64,000 nt of DNA from Roseovarius sp. ZX-A-9 (GTDB lineage Bacteria > Pseudomonadota > Alphaproteobacteria > Rhodobacterales > Rhodobacteraceae). Positions within the stretch are counted from its first letter, which is position 1. Every line of letters begins with the position of its first letter. Below, piece by piece: positions 52,439 through 60,755 of the stretch. The notes beneath the pieces are model-generated. The model was not told the DNA's origin, searched no databases, and saw nothing but the letters and a program-made list of their open reading frames with translations. The position numbers and the translations under genes are program-made. The stretch covers positions 1 to 64,000 of the forward strand of contig NZ_JAPWHW010000021.1 in assembly GCF_028369135.1 (NCBI RefSeq), given 5' to 3'.

Positions 52439-52870
52439 ATGAATATGGCCGAACCCAGTGTTCTCAGGCCGCACCCGCCCGAGTTCGAGCGATTTCTCTA
52501 TGCGTCGGTCGGCGAGGACCGGAACGGATATGTCGTGACGGTCCTCTCCGCGCTCGCGCGGCTCGGCCTCGACCCTTGGATAGAAACCGCTGAACTGGTC
52601 ACGCTGGGGCGCGATGCGGCACGAGCGCGGCTGGGAACGCTGCTTGCTCGATTTCGGGATGTCCCCATGCTCGCAAGCGATCACGGCAGGGTCGCACAAG
52701 ATCTGAGCCAACTGCTCCCCGAAGGTCCAGCATCAGATACCCTGAAGCGGGCGGCCTCGACGGTAACAGGCCACCGCTTGGGCACAAGTGGAACAATCTG
52801 GGCGGTTCTAACGATCATCATTGTGCTGTTTCAAGTGCTGACGATTGTCGGGGCGGGGTCAGGCGAATGA
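52439..52870 (+). CDS. Hypothetical protein with C-terminal membrane anchor
   Basis: 143 residues. The body is helical (FERFLYASVGEDRNGYVVT, RDAARARLGTLLARFRD) and the C-terminus is one hydrophobic helix (SGTIWAVLTIIIVLFQVLTI) followed by a short tail, so it is probably tail-anchored in the inner membrane. No family recognised. It overlaps the next gene by ATGA, so both products probably act together. An alternative ATG is at 52445. Confidence 0.65.
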   Translation: MNMAEPSVLRPHPPEFERFLYASVGEDRNGYVVTVLSALARLGLDPWIETAELVTLGRDAARARLGTLLARFRDVPMLASDHGRVAQDLSQLLPEGPASDTLKRAASTVTGHRLGTSGTIWAVLTIIIVLFQVLTIVGAGSGE

Positions 52871-53280
52871 CCGTTTCCTCTCAGACCGCCAAGACACCAG
52901 GCCAAGCAGCGCACGAGGCCGAAACGCTTTCCCCGCCCCAACAAGACGTTCTCTGGGACATGGAAGAACACTTCTGGACCAGCGGCGCGGACAATGCGAG
53001 AGCGACAACAGCAACCGACGCCGTCATGATCTTCCCCTATCCTCCCGGTATCCTGCAGGGTGACCATATCTGGACCCATCTTCGCGAACGGACAGGTTGG
53101 CGTTCGGTCGTCATGGCGGAACGCGGAATAATGCGGCGTGGTGAGATCGCGATTCTCACCTACCGGGCCTCGGCAGAGAAGCCGGACGTGCCGATCTTCC
53201 AAGCGCTCTGCACCTCCACATACCTCCACGATGAGGACAGATGGCTGAGAATCTCCCACCAGCAAACGACTGTGACGTGA
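52867..53280 (+). CDS. NTF2/SnoaL-like fold protein
   Basis: 137 residues: after a disordered start, QQDVLWDMEEHFWTSGADNA, VMIFPYPPGILQGDHIWTHL, then an alternating beta pattern ending YLHDEDRWLRISHQQTTVT. The order helix-helix-long beta sheet and the length match DUF4440/SnoaL-like proteins, which may be enzymes or ligand binders. It is translationally coupled to the membrane-anchored protein upstream. The strong terminator at 53491 closes this unit. Confidence 0.65.
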   Translation: MTVSSQTAKTPGQAAHEAETLSPPQQDVLWDMEEHFWTSGADNARATTATDAVMIFPYPPGILQGDHIWTHLRERTGWRSVVMAERGIMRRGEIAILTYRASAEKPDVPIFQALCTSTYLHDEDRWLRISHQQTTVT

Positions 53281-53490
53281 ATAGCGCCAAGACGCTGTAA
53301 CAACCGGGTCAGACCTCCGCGAGCGGGGTATCGCCCTGCGGCCGGTTACCCGTGCTCACCGTGGGCGCTGACAGAAATCCGCATCGGCGCGCGCCGGGGG
53401 CTAACCTGAGTCAGTGCAGCGATGCGCCGGCATCCGTTAGGTGAGACGTGCCCGCCGAATATTTGGCGGTGCGATTTTTCCGAGTTCCCC

Positions 53491-53549
53491 AGAAGCGTGT
53501 GGGCATGCCAATCCTCAAAAGGTTGGCATGTCGGCACGCTTCTTTTTTT
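53491..53549 (+). terminator. Strong factor-independent terminator
   Basis: AGAAGCGTG (53491-53499) pairs with CACGCTTCT (53535-53543), and inside it GCATGCCAA pairs with TTGGCATG, giving a long two-part stem followed by a run of seven to eight Ts. It is a textbook plus-strand terminator, 210 bases after the SnoaL-like gene. Confidence 0.85.
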
Positions 53550-53555
53550 CTCGGA

Positions 53556-53729
53556 ATGAAGTCCGCCAAGACCGTTTGGGACAAGGTGCTTTCCGACCCG
53601 CAGAAGGATGCGGTCTTGAAGCACTTTCAGGCCGCAGAAAGGGCGCGTTCGGCGAAGAATGATGCCACGACCAACAAGGAACTCGACGCGTCGCCCCAAG
53701 CCTCGCGTGACCTTCAGCGCCTGACGTGA
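53556..53729 (+). CDS. Small charged protein
   Basis: 57 residues from ATG 53556: MKSAKTVWDKVLSDPQKDAV, then HFQAAERARSAKNDATTNKEL. It is hydrophilic and helix-forming. An upstream GTG at 53448 would add residues encoded by the terminator hairpin and is unlikely. Directly behind a terminator and with only CGGA before it, its expression is uncertain. No known family. Confidence 0.4.
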   Translation: MKSAKTVWDKVLSDPQKDAVLKHFQAAERARSAKNDATTNKELDASPQASRDLQRLT

Positions 53730-53768
53730 TCACTGGCGCCGCCTACCGCACAAAGAAGGGCGGCCCCC

Positions 53769-54503
53769 TCATTTCAAGAGCGGCCCGGTCTGGTCCAGAT
53801 ATGTCGGATCGAACTCGGCAAATTCCACCAGCCTGCCATAGTCGTGAAACGTCACATGCCCGTCACGAAAGGTGACCAGGCCACTCTCGCGAAGCTGCCG
53901 CAGAACGCGGTTCACATGGACCGAGCTAAGCCCCAAGGTATCGGCGAGGTGATACTGCGTCAGCGGGCAGTCGAACCCGTCCTTGCTGCCCATGCAGACC
54001 AGCGCCAGCCTTGATCCCAGTTCCAGCAGGAAATGCGCCATGCGGGCGTCCGCATCGCGCCGGCCGATCCCGACGAGATGCTCCACGACCATCGCCTCGT
54101 CCCTCGACGCTGCCCAGAGAACGGCCGTTGCGAGGCGCGGCGTTTGCGCGAATGCATCAAGAAGGTCGACCCTCAACACTTCGGCGGCCTCGATATCCAC
54201 GATGGGCTCAAAGCTATGATCCGACGTGCGCAAAAGAATGCTCCGCAACCCCAGAAAATCCCCGGGCACTTGGAAATCAACGATCTGGCGCGTTCCGTCC
54301 GGCTGGATCTTGTAGGAACAAACCCAACCAGACGACAGGATATAGGCGGCCTGTGCAGACTGGCCCTGATGCACCATATCGCGCCCCGCAACGAATGTTC
54401 GGCGGCGCTGGTGTAGACGCTCGAGCACTGCCAGCTCGACCTCCGACAGGGCAACGAAGGCCGAAAGCTTGCGCGTGAGGGGGCTGTTCTCAACTGATGT
54501 CAC
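53769..54503 (-). CDS. Crp/Fnr family transcriptional regulator
   Basis: 244 residues: a cyclic-nucleotide-binding-like domain (LHQRRRTFVAGRDMVHQGQS, GTRQIVDFQVPGDFLGLRSI) and a winged helix with the recognition helix TQYHLADTLGLSSVHVNRVL. It has no N-terminal Cys cluster, so it is not an oxygen-sensing Fnr. The start is taken as GTG 54503 because there is no in-frame ATG in the conserved part. It diverges from the small gene at 54653 and may regulate it and the surrounding stress-type genes. Confidence 0.85.
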   Translation of the reverse strand: MTSVENSPLTRKLSAFVALSEVELAVLERLHQRRRTFVAGRDMVHQGQSAQAAYILSSGWVCSYKIQPDGTRQIVDFQVPGDFLGLRSILLRTSDHSFEPIVDIEAAEVLRVDLLDAFAQTPRLATAVLWAASRDEAMVVEHLVGIGRRDADARMAHFLLELGSRLALVCMGSKDGFDCPLTQYHLADTLGLSSVHVNRVLRQLRESGLVTFRDGHVTFHDYGRLVEFAEFDPTYLDQTGPLLK

Positions 54504-54652
54504 TATTTCTACCGCGCCGTTGGGATGTCCGAGCGCAAATCGGACCGAAGACTGCTCTCGATCAGTCCAACATAGAACAATTCCTGCGAAAAGTACGCAT
54601 GCGCCCGGCTGGCACCTCTGCCGGTTCAAGATGCCATAAAAGGAATACCCAG

Positions 54653-54889
54653 ATGTCCACGGCAAACGAGCACGCAGGTCAGGCCGCGCTTTCAATCTGC
54701 GAGGCACTCCTGCTTGCCCTGAACGATAGCGGGTTGTTGCCCGAGCACGAAATCGTGGGGGTCCTGCGCGACGCCGCGGCAACCCACGAGAACGCCATCG
54801 GATCAGAGGCCGAAACGGAAAAACACCGGGCTGTCGCAGACCTGATCAACACGATCATCGCCGGCGGAAACTCGGTGCGACGGTCGTAA
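54653..54889 (+). CDS. Small conserved hypothetical protein
   Basis: 78 residues: MSTANEHAGQAALSICEALL, ALNDSGLLPEHEIVGVLRDA, AATHENAIGSEAETEKHRAV, then ADLINTIIAGGNSVRRS. It is all-helical and soluble. I have seen close relatives as stand-alone genes in alphaproteobacteria but know no function. AGGAA lies upstream. It shares a promoter region with the divergent Crp/Fnr gene. Confidence 0.7.
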   Translation: MSTANEHAGQAALSICEALLLALNDSGLLPEHEIVGVLRDAAATHENAIGSEAETEKHRAVADLINTIIAGGNSVRRS

Positions 54890-55235
54890 CGCGGTGCCCT
54901 TGCAACCTTCGCTTTCCCCATGGGCAAAGCGCCATTCTAAATTGGCGACATTAGGAATTAGTCACCGATCATCCTGCCCGGCGTCACCTATGCGCAGCGG
55001 TTGTTCAGCGTAGCCAAAGTGGACGGGGATATGGTGCCGATTGACAGCGGATTTTGGTTTTGGCCGCCTATCATGGCAAGCGGGACTTCTGAGACCGCAC
55101 CTCTTCACGGTCGGAACCGCCCCGCGCCAACAATCTCAAAAGGCTAGATTTACGTAAACGCCAGCACGACGCCCAACGTGGCCGTACCGCCAAGTGAAGC
55201 TGATATTTTTGTGCCGGCATGTCTTCGCGGCAGTT
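54890..55235. other. Intergenic with an unassigned open frame
   Basis: A plus-strand open stretch around 54960-55146 (IILPGVTYAQRLFSVAKVDG, then IDSGFWFWPP) looks somewhat protein-like but has no start codon and matches nothing I know; it may be a gene remnant. No hairpin or RNA gene was recognised. Confidence 0.3.
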
Positions 55236-55553
55236 TCAGCGACGGTCCGATCTTTTGCCGAGAATGCTCTCCAGCGAATGTTTCATCTTCACCGCGGCGC
55301 CCTTGGCGGCCTGTTCGACAGTCGCAGCCGATTCCTTGACGACCGTCGGTTGCAGCCCTTCGAGCCGCACCTCCAGCATGCAATGCATATCGTCCGGGCC
55401 GGTCTTGTCGGTGTTCGTGTCACTCAAATGGATTTCGACTCTGGTGATGTGCTTTTCCAAGTTGGCCAGTTCGTGCTGAACGATTTTCGTAACATGGCTT
55501 GTGAGGGCCTCACTCCCGTCGATACTGTTGTCGGTACTGACTTCGATATGCAT
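55236..55553 (-). CDS. HPF/RaiA family ribosome-associated protein
   Basis: 105 residues, the size of short hibernation factors: MHIEVSTDNSIDGSEALTSH, VTKIVQHELANLEKHITRVE, then an IHLSD strand and MLEVRLEGLQPTVV. The beta-alpha-beta-beta-beta-alpha order fits HPF/YfiA. The C-terminal dimerisation domain of long HPF is absent. AAGGA stands 8 bases upstream. It lies among small stress-type genes and could protect ribosomes in stationary phase. Confidence 0.8.
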   Translation of the reverse strand: MHIEVSTDNSIDGSEALTSHVTKIVQHELANLEKHITRVEIHLSDTNTDKTGPDDMHCMLEVRLEGLQPTVVKESAATVEQAAKGAAVKMKHSLESILGKRSDRR

Positions 55554-56178
55554 TGGCTATTCCTTCATGATGTCCTGACCCAAAGTGGGAATGGTGCTTT
55601 CACCCTCTCAGTCTAATGCACGCCACCATGTCGTGAACTGTCATAGATCAACTGACCAAGATCGACGGATCGACCGCAGCCGCGGTCCGAAAGGAGACAT
55701 GTTCCGGAAGCCTGGCAAATCGTGCCTCCCTCTGCCCTGCCCCGGGACGACAGCGATGCATGCGCCTACCGACTCCACTCGCGATCTATCGCCAAAACCG
55801 GCATGCAATCTTTTCCCAAGAGCCAGAAACAGAAAAGTGAGCCGTCACCGCTACATTGCGGTCAAGACTAACATGCATCAGCGCGGGTCACCCGCTGCTG
55901 ACATACAAGCAAACGGATGGCTGTAATGTGCCACCCGGGAACCGGGCAACGGCAAAGAGTGGCGAAACTCACCACGAGAGCCATACGCAGCCGAGAAATT
56001 AACTTTGGACTTGTCGCGGTTTGACGCCGCTCCTTCGCGCATGGCGCTAGGCAAGCGGCGCTTCGCTGCACAGTCCGAGATACATTCGATCGTCGAACAC
56101 AACCTGAAAATGGCGCTGAGCCCAATCTTGGGACAGCGAAAATAGCGACGCGGCGCTTTCTCCGCTGGAGGACTTGAT
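55554..56178. other. Long intergenic region
   Basis: About 620 bases without a convincing gene; open frames here are short and arginine-rich shadows. Possible promoters for the HPF-like gene (left) and the gene at 56179 (right) must lie here. No repeats or RNA genes recognised. Confidence 0.4.
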
Positions 56179-56529
56179 ATGACCACTCCCGAATGGCTGA
56201 AACCAGGTATCTACGGTGCCGTGATTGGCGCCGTCTTTGTCGGCATCGTCGGATTCTCCTGGGGCGGCTGGATGACCGGCGGCGGCGCGAACAAGATGGC
56301 CAGCGAGATGTCACATGACAACGTCATCACGGCCCTCGTTCCGATTTGCCTAGATGTGTCACGTGCCGATCCCGATCGCATTGGACAACTCGCGACGATC
56401 CGCGCCGCGGCGACCTACAAGAGGCGCGAAGCCCTGATGGATACCGGCTGGGCGACGGTCCCGGGTTCTGATGCTCCGGACCGCGACCTGGCCGAAGCCT
56501 GCCTCGCCGCGCTCGAGATCGGCACATAG
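56179..56529 (+). CDS. Hypothetical membrane-anchored protein
   Basis: 116 residues: an N-terminal transmembrane helix (about 11-32, GAVIGAVFVGIVGFSWGGWM) with a GGG loop, then a soluble helical part (DNVITALVPICLDVSRADPD) with two Cys (CLDV and EACLAAL) and the motif ATYKRREALMDTGWATVPG. It is probably periplasmic with an uncleaved anchor. GAGGA precedes the ATG. Similar proteins occur in alphaproteobacteria but I know no function. Confidence 0.75.
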   Translation: MTTPEWLKPGIYGAVIGAVFVGIVGFSWGGWMTGGGANKMASEMSHDNVITALVPICLDVSRADPDRIGQLATIRAAATYKRREALMDTGWATVPGSDAPDRDLAEACLAALEIGT

Positions 56530-56629
56530 GGAAGACGCGCGAAGAATCCCACAGTTTTACATGGCCGCATGACTGCCCTTACCGAAAACCAGTCCATGAA
56601 ATGTGCGCCGAACTCTTAGGAGCAACACA

Positions 56630-56788
56630 ATGTCTTTCAAAGATCTGACAAAAAGAGCGGCAGATGCTCTGACATCAAAACCGGCCACGACGCCCGCCAA
56701 AAAGCCGGACGAAACCAAACAGGCTCAAACCAACCAGCCAGCGTGTCCTGACAAATCGGCGTGCGGAGTGTTTTCTGTTTCTGGATGA
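56630..56788 (+). CDS. Small MSFKDL-family protein (copy 2)
   Basis: 52 residues: MSFKDLTKRAADALTSKPAT, a Lys/Thr/Gln-rich linker, and a Cys-containing end (NQPACPDKSACGVFSV). The first eight residues equal those of copy 1 at 51994-52131 except one. The TAGGAG site ends 5 bases before the ATG. The two extra Cys are absent from copy 1 and could bind metal or form a disulfide. Confidence 0.65.
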   Translation: MSFKDLTKRAADALTSKPATTPAKKPDETKQAQTNQPACPDKSACGVFSVSG

Positions 56789-56890
56789 AGACGAGCACCA
56801 GCAAGCGCTTGCTTGCCCGCCTCCGCCAGAGATAAGTCGCGTCGTTAATCAGCGCAGGCGAGATAGGGATCGGCATCCCCAACCAAGAAA

Positions 56891-56914
56891 ACGGCCCCGA
56901 AGATAAGGGGCCGT
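56891..56914 (-). terminator. Orphan minus-strand terminator (possible small RNA end)
   Basis: ACGGCCCC and GGGGCCGT form a perfect 8-bp stem with an 8-base loop; on the minus strand it is followed by TTTCTTGG, so it works as a minus-strand terminator. No protein gene on the minus strand ends here. The 270 bases to its right, up to 57181, show no convincing gene on either strand, so a small RNA read leftward is a possibility. Confidence 0.5.
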
Positions 56915-57181
56915 GGGACACCTCACAGAAACGTGGTTCCCCGGAGATAGATGCTCTGCTGCGCAAGGGGGAGACCGAAACGTCGTGTGAAAACGGCACG
57001 TCCCCCGATCCTGGGATTGGCGCTGTGGCTGAGGGATGATGCGGAGAACGACGCGGCAAAGATCGACGGCCTGTTTGATCGCAACCAATTACCGCGAAAC
57101 GTGAGGGGGACGGTGTTTCCCCTCTGCGGCCTGCTTGCAGGCCCATCATGTCCCGCGAAATTTTCACTTAGGAGTTAATTC

Positions 57182-57442
57182 ATGGCGAAGCTGACAAAAA
57201 CGAGCTTATTCAAAACGATACCCAGATCTGAAACGCCGATGGACAAGACAACACGTGCTGCGCAGGAGATCCTCGACGAAGAGAAGAAAGACCGACAATA
57301 CAAGACAGAGCGCCTTCGTAAGGCACGTCTCGAAAGAGAGGCGAGCCCAGCGGCCAAGATCAACGAGCCAGCAACCAAAAAGCCGCGCAAGAAACCAAAT
57401 TCAAGAGGTAATCCCGACGCGCGCACCCACTCGCTACAATAA
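57182..57442 (+). CDS. Small basic conserved hypothetical protein
   Basis: 86 residues: MAKLTKTSLFKTIPRSETPM, KTTRAAQEILDEEKKDRQYK and TERLRKARLEREASPA, followed by a Lys/Pro-rich tail. It is strongly basic and helical, suited to RNA, DNA or ribosome contact. TTAGGAG lies 7 bases upstream. No family name known to me. A 390-base stretch with the orphan terminator precedes it. Confidence 0.7.
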   Translation: MAKLTKTSLFKTIPRSETPMDKTTRAAQEILDEEKKDRQYKTERLRKARLEREASPAAKINEPATKKPRKKPNSRGNPDARTHSLQ

Positions 57443-57605
57443 CGGCAGATAGCGAGGTCATATGCGCTTGATGCGGTCATGCACACCGAAACGATTAATC
57501 AGTTATTCGGGCTTAAGCAGGGCGGAAAATCCACGGGATTGGGCATGTGGCGTTACAAGGGTACGGCAGCGCGCCCCCGCCTCACGGGTGAAGAGACCCG
57601 CCGCG

Positions 57606-58832
57606 TTAGCGCCTCGACATGCCCACAGCTTGATTGCCGTATTTGTTGCGTGACCTGCGTTTCGCAAGAGCGATCACGTTGTCCGTTGCCATTCTGGCGC
57701 GCCCTGCCGTTGAGCGTTGCAGCTGTACCGGCCCCCCGACCAATACCTTTACCTCTGTGCCTTCGCCTGCATCGGTTTCCGAAATCTTGACCTGGAGCTG
57801 CTTCTCAATATCAATTGCAGGTGTTGGGTTCTCGGAATTGGTTGCAATCAGAAGGGTGGCGTTGTCGGTGTAGGCCATCACTGTTTGATCGGTGCCCAAA
57901 CAATTGGCCGCTGCCGCCGCGACGCCATTCAGCAGAGCGGCAAATTGGCGGGGCGAAGAGTGCGTATGAACGGCTTCGATCCCATCCAGGGTGGCCGCAA
58001 AAACATGCACCCCATCCACCTCTTTCCGCGGCAATTGGGTCAAGTAGTTGGAGAACACCGTATGATCGACGAGGGATTCCACCTCCCCGAGCCGTAGCCC
58101 GTCAAGCCCTTCAAACTCGTGGTTTGAAACCGCAGTCGAATTGGACTCCGTGCCTTCCTCCGTAGCAGATTCTGAAACTCGCTTCGCGCTGATCGCTTCC
58201 TGGGCCAACCGCAGGCGTGCGGCCAACGCATCAATATCAAACGGTTTTGTAATGTAATCGGTCGCACCTGTCCGATAGGCGTCTCCCATACTCGCCATGT
58301 CCCGCATCGCGGTCAGCATGATGATTGGTGTCTCGCGATATTTGGAATTCTGTCGAATACGTCGGCAGAGCTCGACACCATCCATGCCAGGCATACTGAT
58401 ATCGAGCAGCAGGCAGTCGAATGTCACGTCGGATTTTCTCAGTATTTCCAGCGCTTGTTCGCCAGACGACGCCGGCGTCACTTCAGAAAATCCTGCCTTT
58501 TCAGATAACATCGGCACGAGTTCAAGAATGAACGGGTCGTCATCTACGGCAAGGATCCTCATGGATGCTTCGGCCGTATCTTGCTGGATGGCCAAGGGTT
58601 CAGCCGAACCCGGATTGTCTGCGTCGATCGGGCCATCTTCGGATGTCGGGGCCTTGTTGCGCCCCATCAAGACGCCCGCGAGCATGCCGGCCGTCGGCAC
58701 CAGGATCATGGCAACGGTGCCAACCAAAGCGTAAAGACCGAAGGCTAGCCAGAACGATGCCCCAAGGAAAAGGGCAACAGCGAATGCGAGCACACCCGCT
58801 ATGGAACCGATCATGATATATGCGACGATCAT
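57606..58832 (-). CDS. Membrane-anchored response-regulator receiver protein
   Basis: 408 residues. The N-terminus has two hydrophobic helices (about 3-24 and 28-56). A receiver domain follows at 91-210 with the acid pocket D97-D99, phospho-acceptor D144 (LLLDISMPGMDG), T174 and K196. Residues 225-400 are a second domain of unknown type (EFEGLDGLRLGEVESLVDHT, LLNGVAAAAANCLGTDQTVM). Membrane-anchored receivers are uncommon. A second start at Met91 (MRILAVDDDP) would give a soluble form. No sensor kinase gene is adjacent. Confidence 0.8.
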   Translation of the reverse strand: MIVAYIMIGSIAGVLAFAVALFLGASFWLAFGLYALVGTVAMILVPTAGMLAGVLMGRNKAPTSEDGPIDADNPGSAEPLAIQQDTAEASMRILAVDDDPFILELVPMLSEKAGFSEVTPASSGEQALEILRKSDVTFDCLLLDISMPGMDGVELCRRIRQNSKYRETPIIMLTAMRDMASMGDAYRTGATDYITKPFDIDALAARLRLAQEAISAKRVSESATEEGTESNSTAVSNHEFEGLDGLRLGEVESLVDHTVFSNYLTQLPRKEVDGVHVFAATLDGIEAVHTHSSPRQFAALLNGVAAAAANCLGTDQTVMAYTDNATLLIATNSENPTPAIDIEKQLQVKISETDAGEGTEVKVLVGGPVQLQRSTAGRARMATDNVIALAKRRSRNKYGNQAVGMSRR

Positions 58833-59052
58833 TCAAGCATCTCCTGCGTCTTCAACACCCAAGCCCCCCCCCAAATGGCGAACCACGGGTTTCGTGGGTC
58901 CATCCTCGGTACGAATCGATTCTGCCGCTTGACGGGCACAAGGGCGAGGGCTTGTAGATCAGTGCTTCAACTTATTGGCGAGATTATGGCATTTTTTCAT
59001 CTCACACTGGTCAGTGTTCGGATCTTCTTCGGCCAAGGTAAAAGGCGAGTAA

Positions 59053-59197
59053 AAGGGCCTTAAGCCCACGGCGAAGGCGACGGCTATCGAGGTGTTAGCG
59101 ATGCATTTAAGGGCGTGGGAGTCACAGGAATTGCCAAACGGCGGAATATTGGCAGGGCAAGTGTCTATCGCATTCTCGGGGAGACAAAGGCCGTCTG
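59053..59197 (+). pseudogene. Serine resolvase C-terminal DNA-binding relic, frameshifted
   Basis: One frame reads KGLKPTAKATAIEVLAMH and the next KGVGVTGIAKRRNIGRASVYRIL. Together they form the helix-turn-helix tail of resolvase/invertase proteins (KGRKPTARAxxxEVLxLxxxGVGxTEIARxLGIGRASVYRxL). The break comes at the LAMH/KGVG transition. No catalytic domain precedes it. Confidence 0.65.
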
Positions 59198-59609
59198 AGT
59201 ACATGCAATTGTTCATTTCTGAATGCACATGGGTGCGATGGGAGATCCGCACCTTGACCGTGCCCGACGCGCCCCCGAGCGCCAGCCGGACACCGCTTTG
59301 CCCGTTCATTCTTTTGGCGCACCACCGCCCCCCCCGGCGCAACTTTGCAAAGGGTGAATTTTGCTCCGTGAACCACGTCGATGGGCGACTTTTTGAGCAG
59401 CCCGGAAAGCGCGCAAGGCCAGTCAGAAAAAGTTTGATGGTACTCGCCCAATCTTGCTACTGTTGCAGTGCGACTGCGTCAGGTGATTTTGATACCGATC
59501 AACAGGCCCCTCTTGGGGAATTAACGTTGAGGAATATTTTTGGTGGTGTCATGAATGACGAGAGCGGACGCTTAACCAGCCAAGAAATTATGAAAGAATT
59601 GCACATAGA
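59198..59609. other. Intergenic before the VPLPA-CTERM gene
   Basis: About 410 bases. A plus-strand open frame ending at 59613 (LTLRNIFGGVMNDESGRLTS) overlaps the next gene and has no clear start; it may be a leftover. The promoter of the surface-protein gene should lie near its 3' side. Nothing else recognised. Confidence 0.35.
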
Positions 59610-60233
59610 ATGATACCCTTTCCAACCAACCTATTACGTGCCGCAGCTGTCGCTGTCGCGCTGACAACCGCCAGTACCGCTGGTGCGGCTACATTGCTGT
59701 CGAACCTCGGAGGAGCTGGCACAGCCGGGACAGCATTTGGCGGCATCAGCACGACGGTCACCAAGGACGCCGGATGGACCATGGGAAGCGACAGCTTTGC
59801 CCTGAGCGCGGTGATCCTCGATCTTGAAACGGACGCGGGCATGGCGCCGCTGGTGTCGATCTGGAGCGGAGCCGGAGCACCGACCAGTTCGTTGATGACA
59901 CTGGTCAATCCGACCTTCGGCGGTGACGGCCTGTATTCCTTCACGCCTTCGTCGGCACTGACGCTGAACGCTGCGACCAGCTATTGGCTGCGGGTTGCCG
60001 TCGATGGCAGTTCGAGCCAATGGCTTTGGAGCGGCCGGTTTGGAACGCCCGCCGGTGCAAGCATCAGCTCTTTCGATGGGTATCTGTTCAACGGCAGTCC
60101 AAGTTCCTTTCTCAATGGCTTTGCAGTAGAAGGCGATCCGATCACGCCGGTTCCCCTGCCTGCGTCGCTATTGCTGCTGGGGAGCGGCCTGGCCGTCCTG
60201 CGGCTGCGTGGCAGGCGCAAGGACCGGGCTTAA
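59610..60233 (+). CDS. VPLPA-CTERM sorted surface protein
   Basis: 207 residues: signal peptide (MIPFPTNLLRAAAVAVALTT, AGA cleavage), a Gly/Ala/Ser/Thr-rich beta body (TTVTKDAGWTMGSDSFALSA, SPSSFLNGFAVEGD) and the C-terminal sorting module TPVPLPASLLLLGSGLAVLR with a basic tail RGRRKDRA. The VPLPA form of PEP-CTERM is processed by a dedicated exosortase in Rhodobacterales; none is in this window. It is likely secreted and linked to the surface or biofilm matrix. The body looks like a choice-of-anchor type domain. Confidence 0.85.
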   Translation: MIPFPTNLLRAAAVAVALTTASTAGAATLLSNLGGAGTAGTAFGGISTTVTKDAGWTMGSDSFALSAVILDLETDAGMAPLVSIWSGAGAPTSSLMTLVNPTFGGDGLYSFTPSSALTLNAATSYWLRVAVDGSSSQWLWSGRFGTPAGASISSFDGYLFNGSPSSFLNGFAVEGDPITPVPLPASLLLLGSGLAVLRLRGRRKDRA

Positions 60234-60453
60234 CCTCGCGGCGTTTGGTTGACGGAGCAAGGGCAAGCGGCTCGCGCCATCAATCCTTTTGCGCCCGAAC
60301 CATGACGCGTTTCATCACGACCAAGGCAAGACAGCCCTCTCTAGAATTTTTTCAGAGGGGGCTGTTGCAGTGATTGTTTCGGCTACAGACGTGCGTTGTT
60401 CTGCACGGGTGATTATACGGGCACTTCTTCAACCCGGAATTCTCATCCTCCAA

Positions 60454-60627
60454 CTAAAGCGGCCGCTTCATATCTGTTGGTAGAAGGCCCGCATATTTCT
60501 TCTTCCAATTGAAGTCGGTCGCCGATCTGATCCCAGCCTTGCGGCGGATCTCGGCGACCGACGTCCCTTCCGCACCTTGCTCGATGATGAACGCCTTTTG
60601 CCCGCCCGCGAATTTCGATGCCTTCAT
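60454..60627 (-). pseudogene. IS3 family OrfA relic (MKASK type)
   Basis: From ATG 60627: MKASKFAGGQKAFIIEQGAE, TSVAEIRRKAGIRSATDFNW, then KKKYAGLLPTDMKRPL and a stop. The frame beyond the stop continues LEDENSGLKK, which shows a nonsense change in an OrfA of IS3 type. Close kin of the relic at 5248-5360, 55 kb away and on the opposite strand. Confidence 0.8.
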
Positions 60628-60755
60628 GCGTCTCGGCTCCTCTCCCAGCCAAGGAAAATCTAGCGGAAAACTCTAGCCCAAAACGAGTGGAGCAGCCCCC
60701 TGAAATTGGTCCGCCACGAGGGATAGTTTTGTCCCGCAATTTGTAGGATCAGAGA

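Noticed and set aside
54960..55146. Protein-like open stretch on the plus strand
   Set aside because: No start codon or ribosome site and no family; mentioned only as a possible remnant.
56637..57167. 176-codon minus-strand open frame
   Set aside because: It runs through the small MSFKDL gene and the hairpin at 56891, is Arg/Ser/Pro-rich and has no ribosome site.
60330..60370. ACAGCC..CTCT / AGAGGGGGCTGT hairpin
   Set aside because: The arms match imperfectly, the T-run lies in the loop and not after the stem, so it is not called a terminator.
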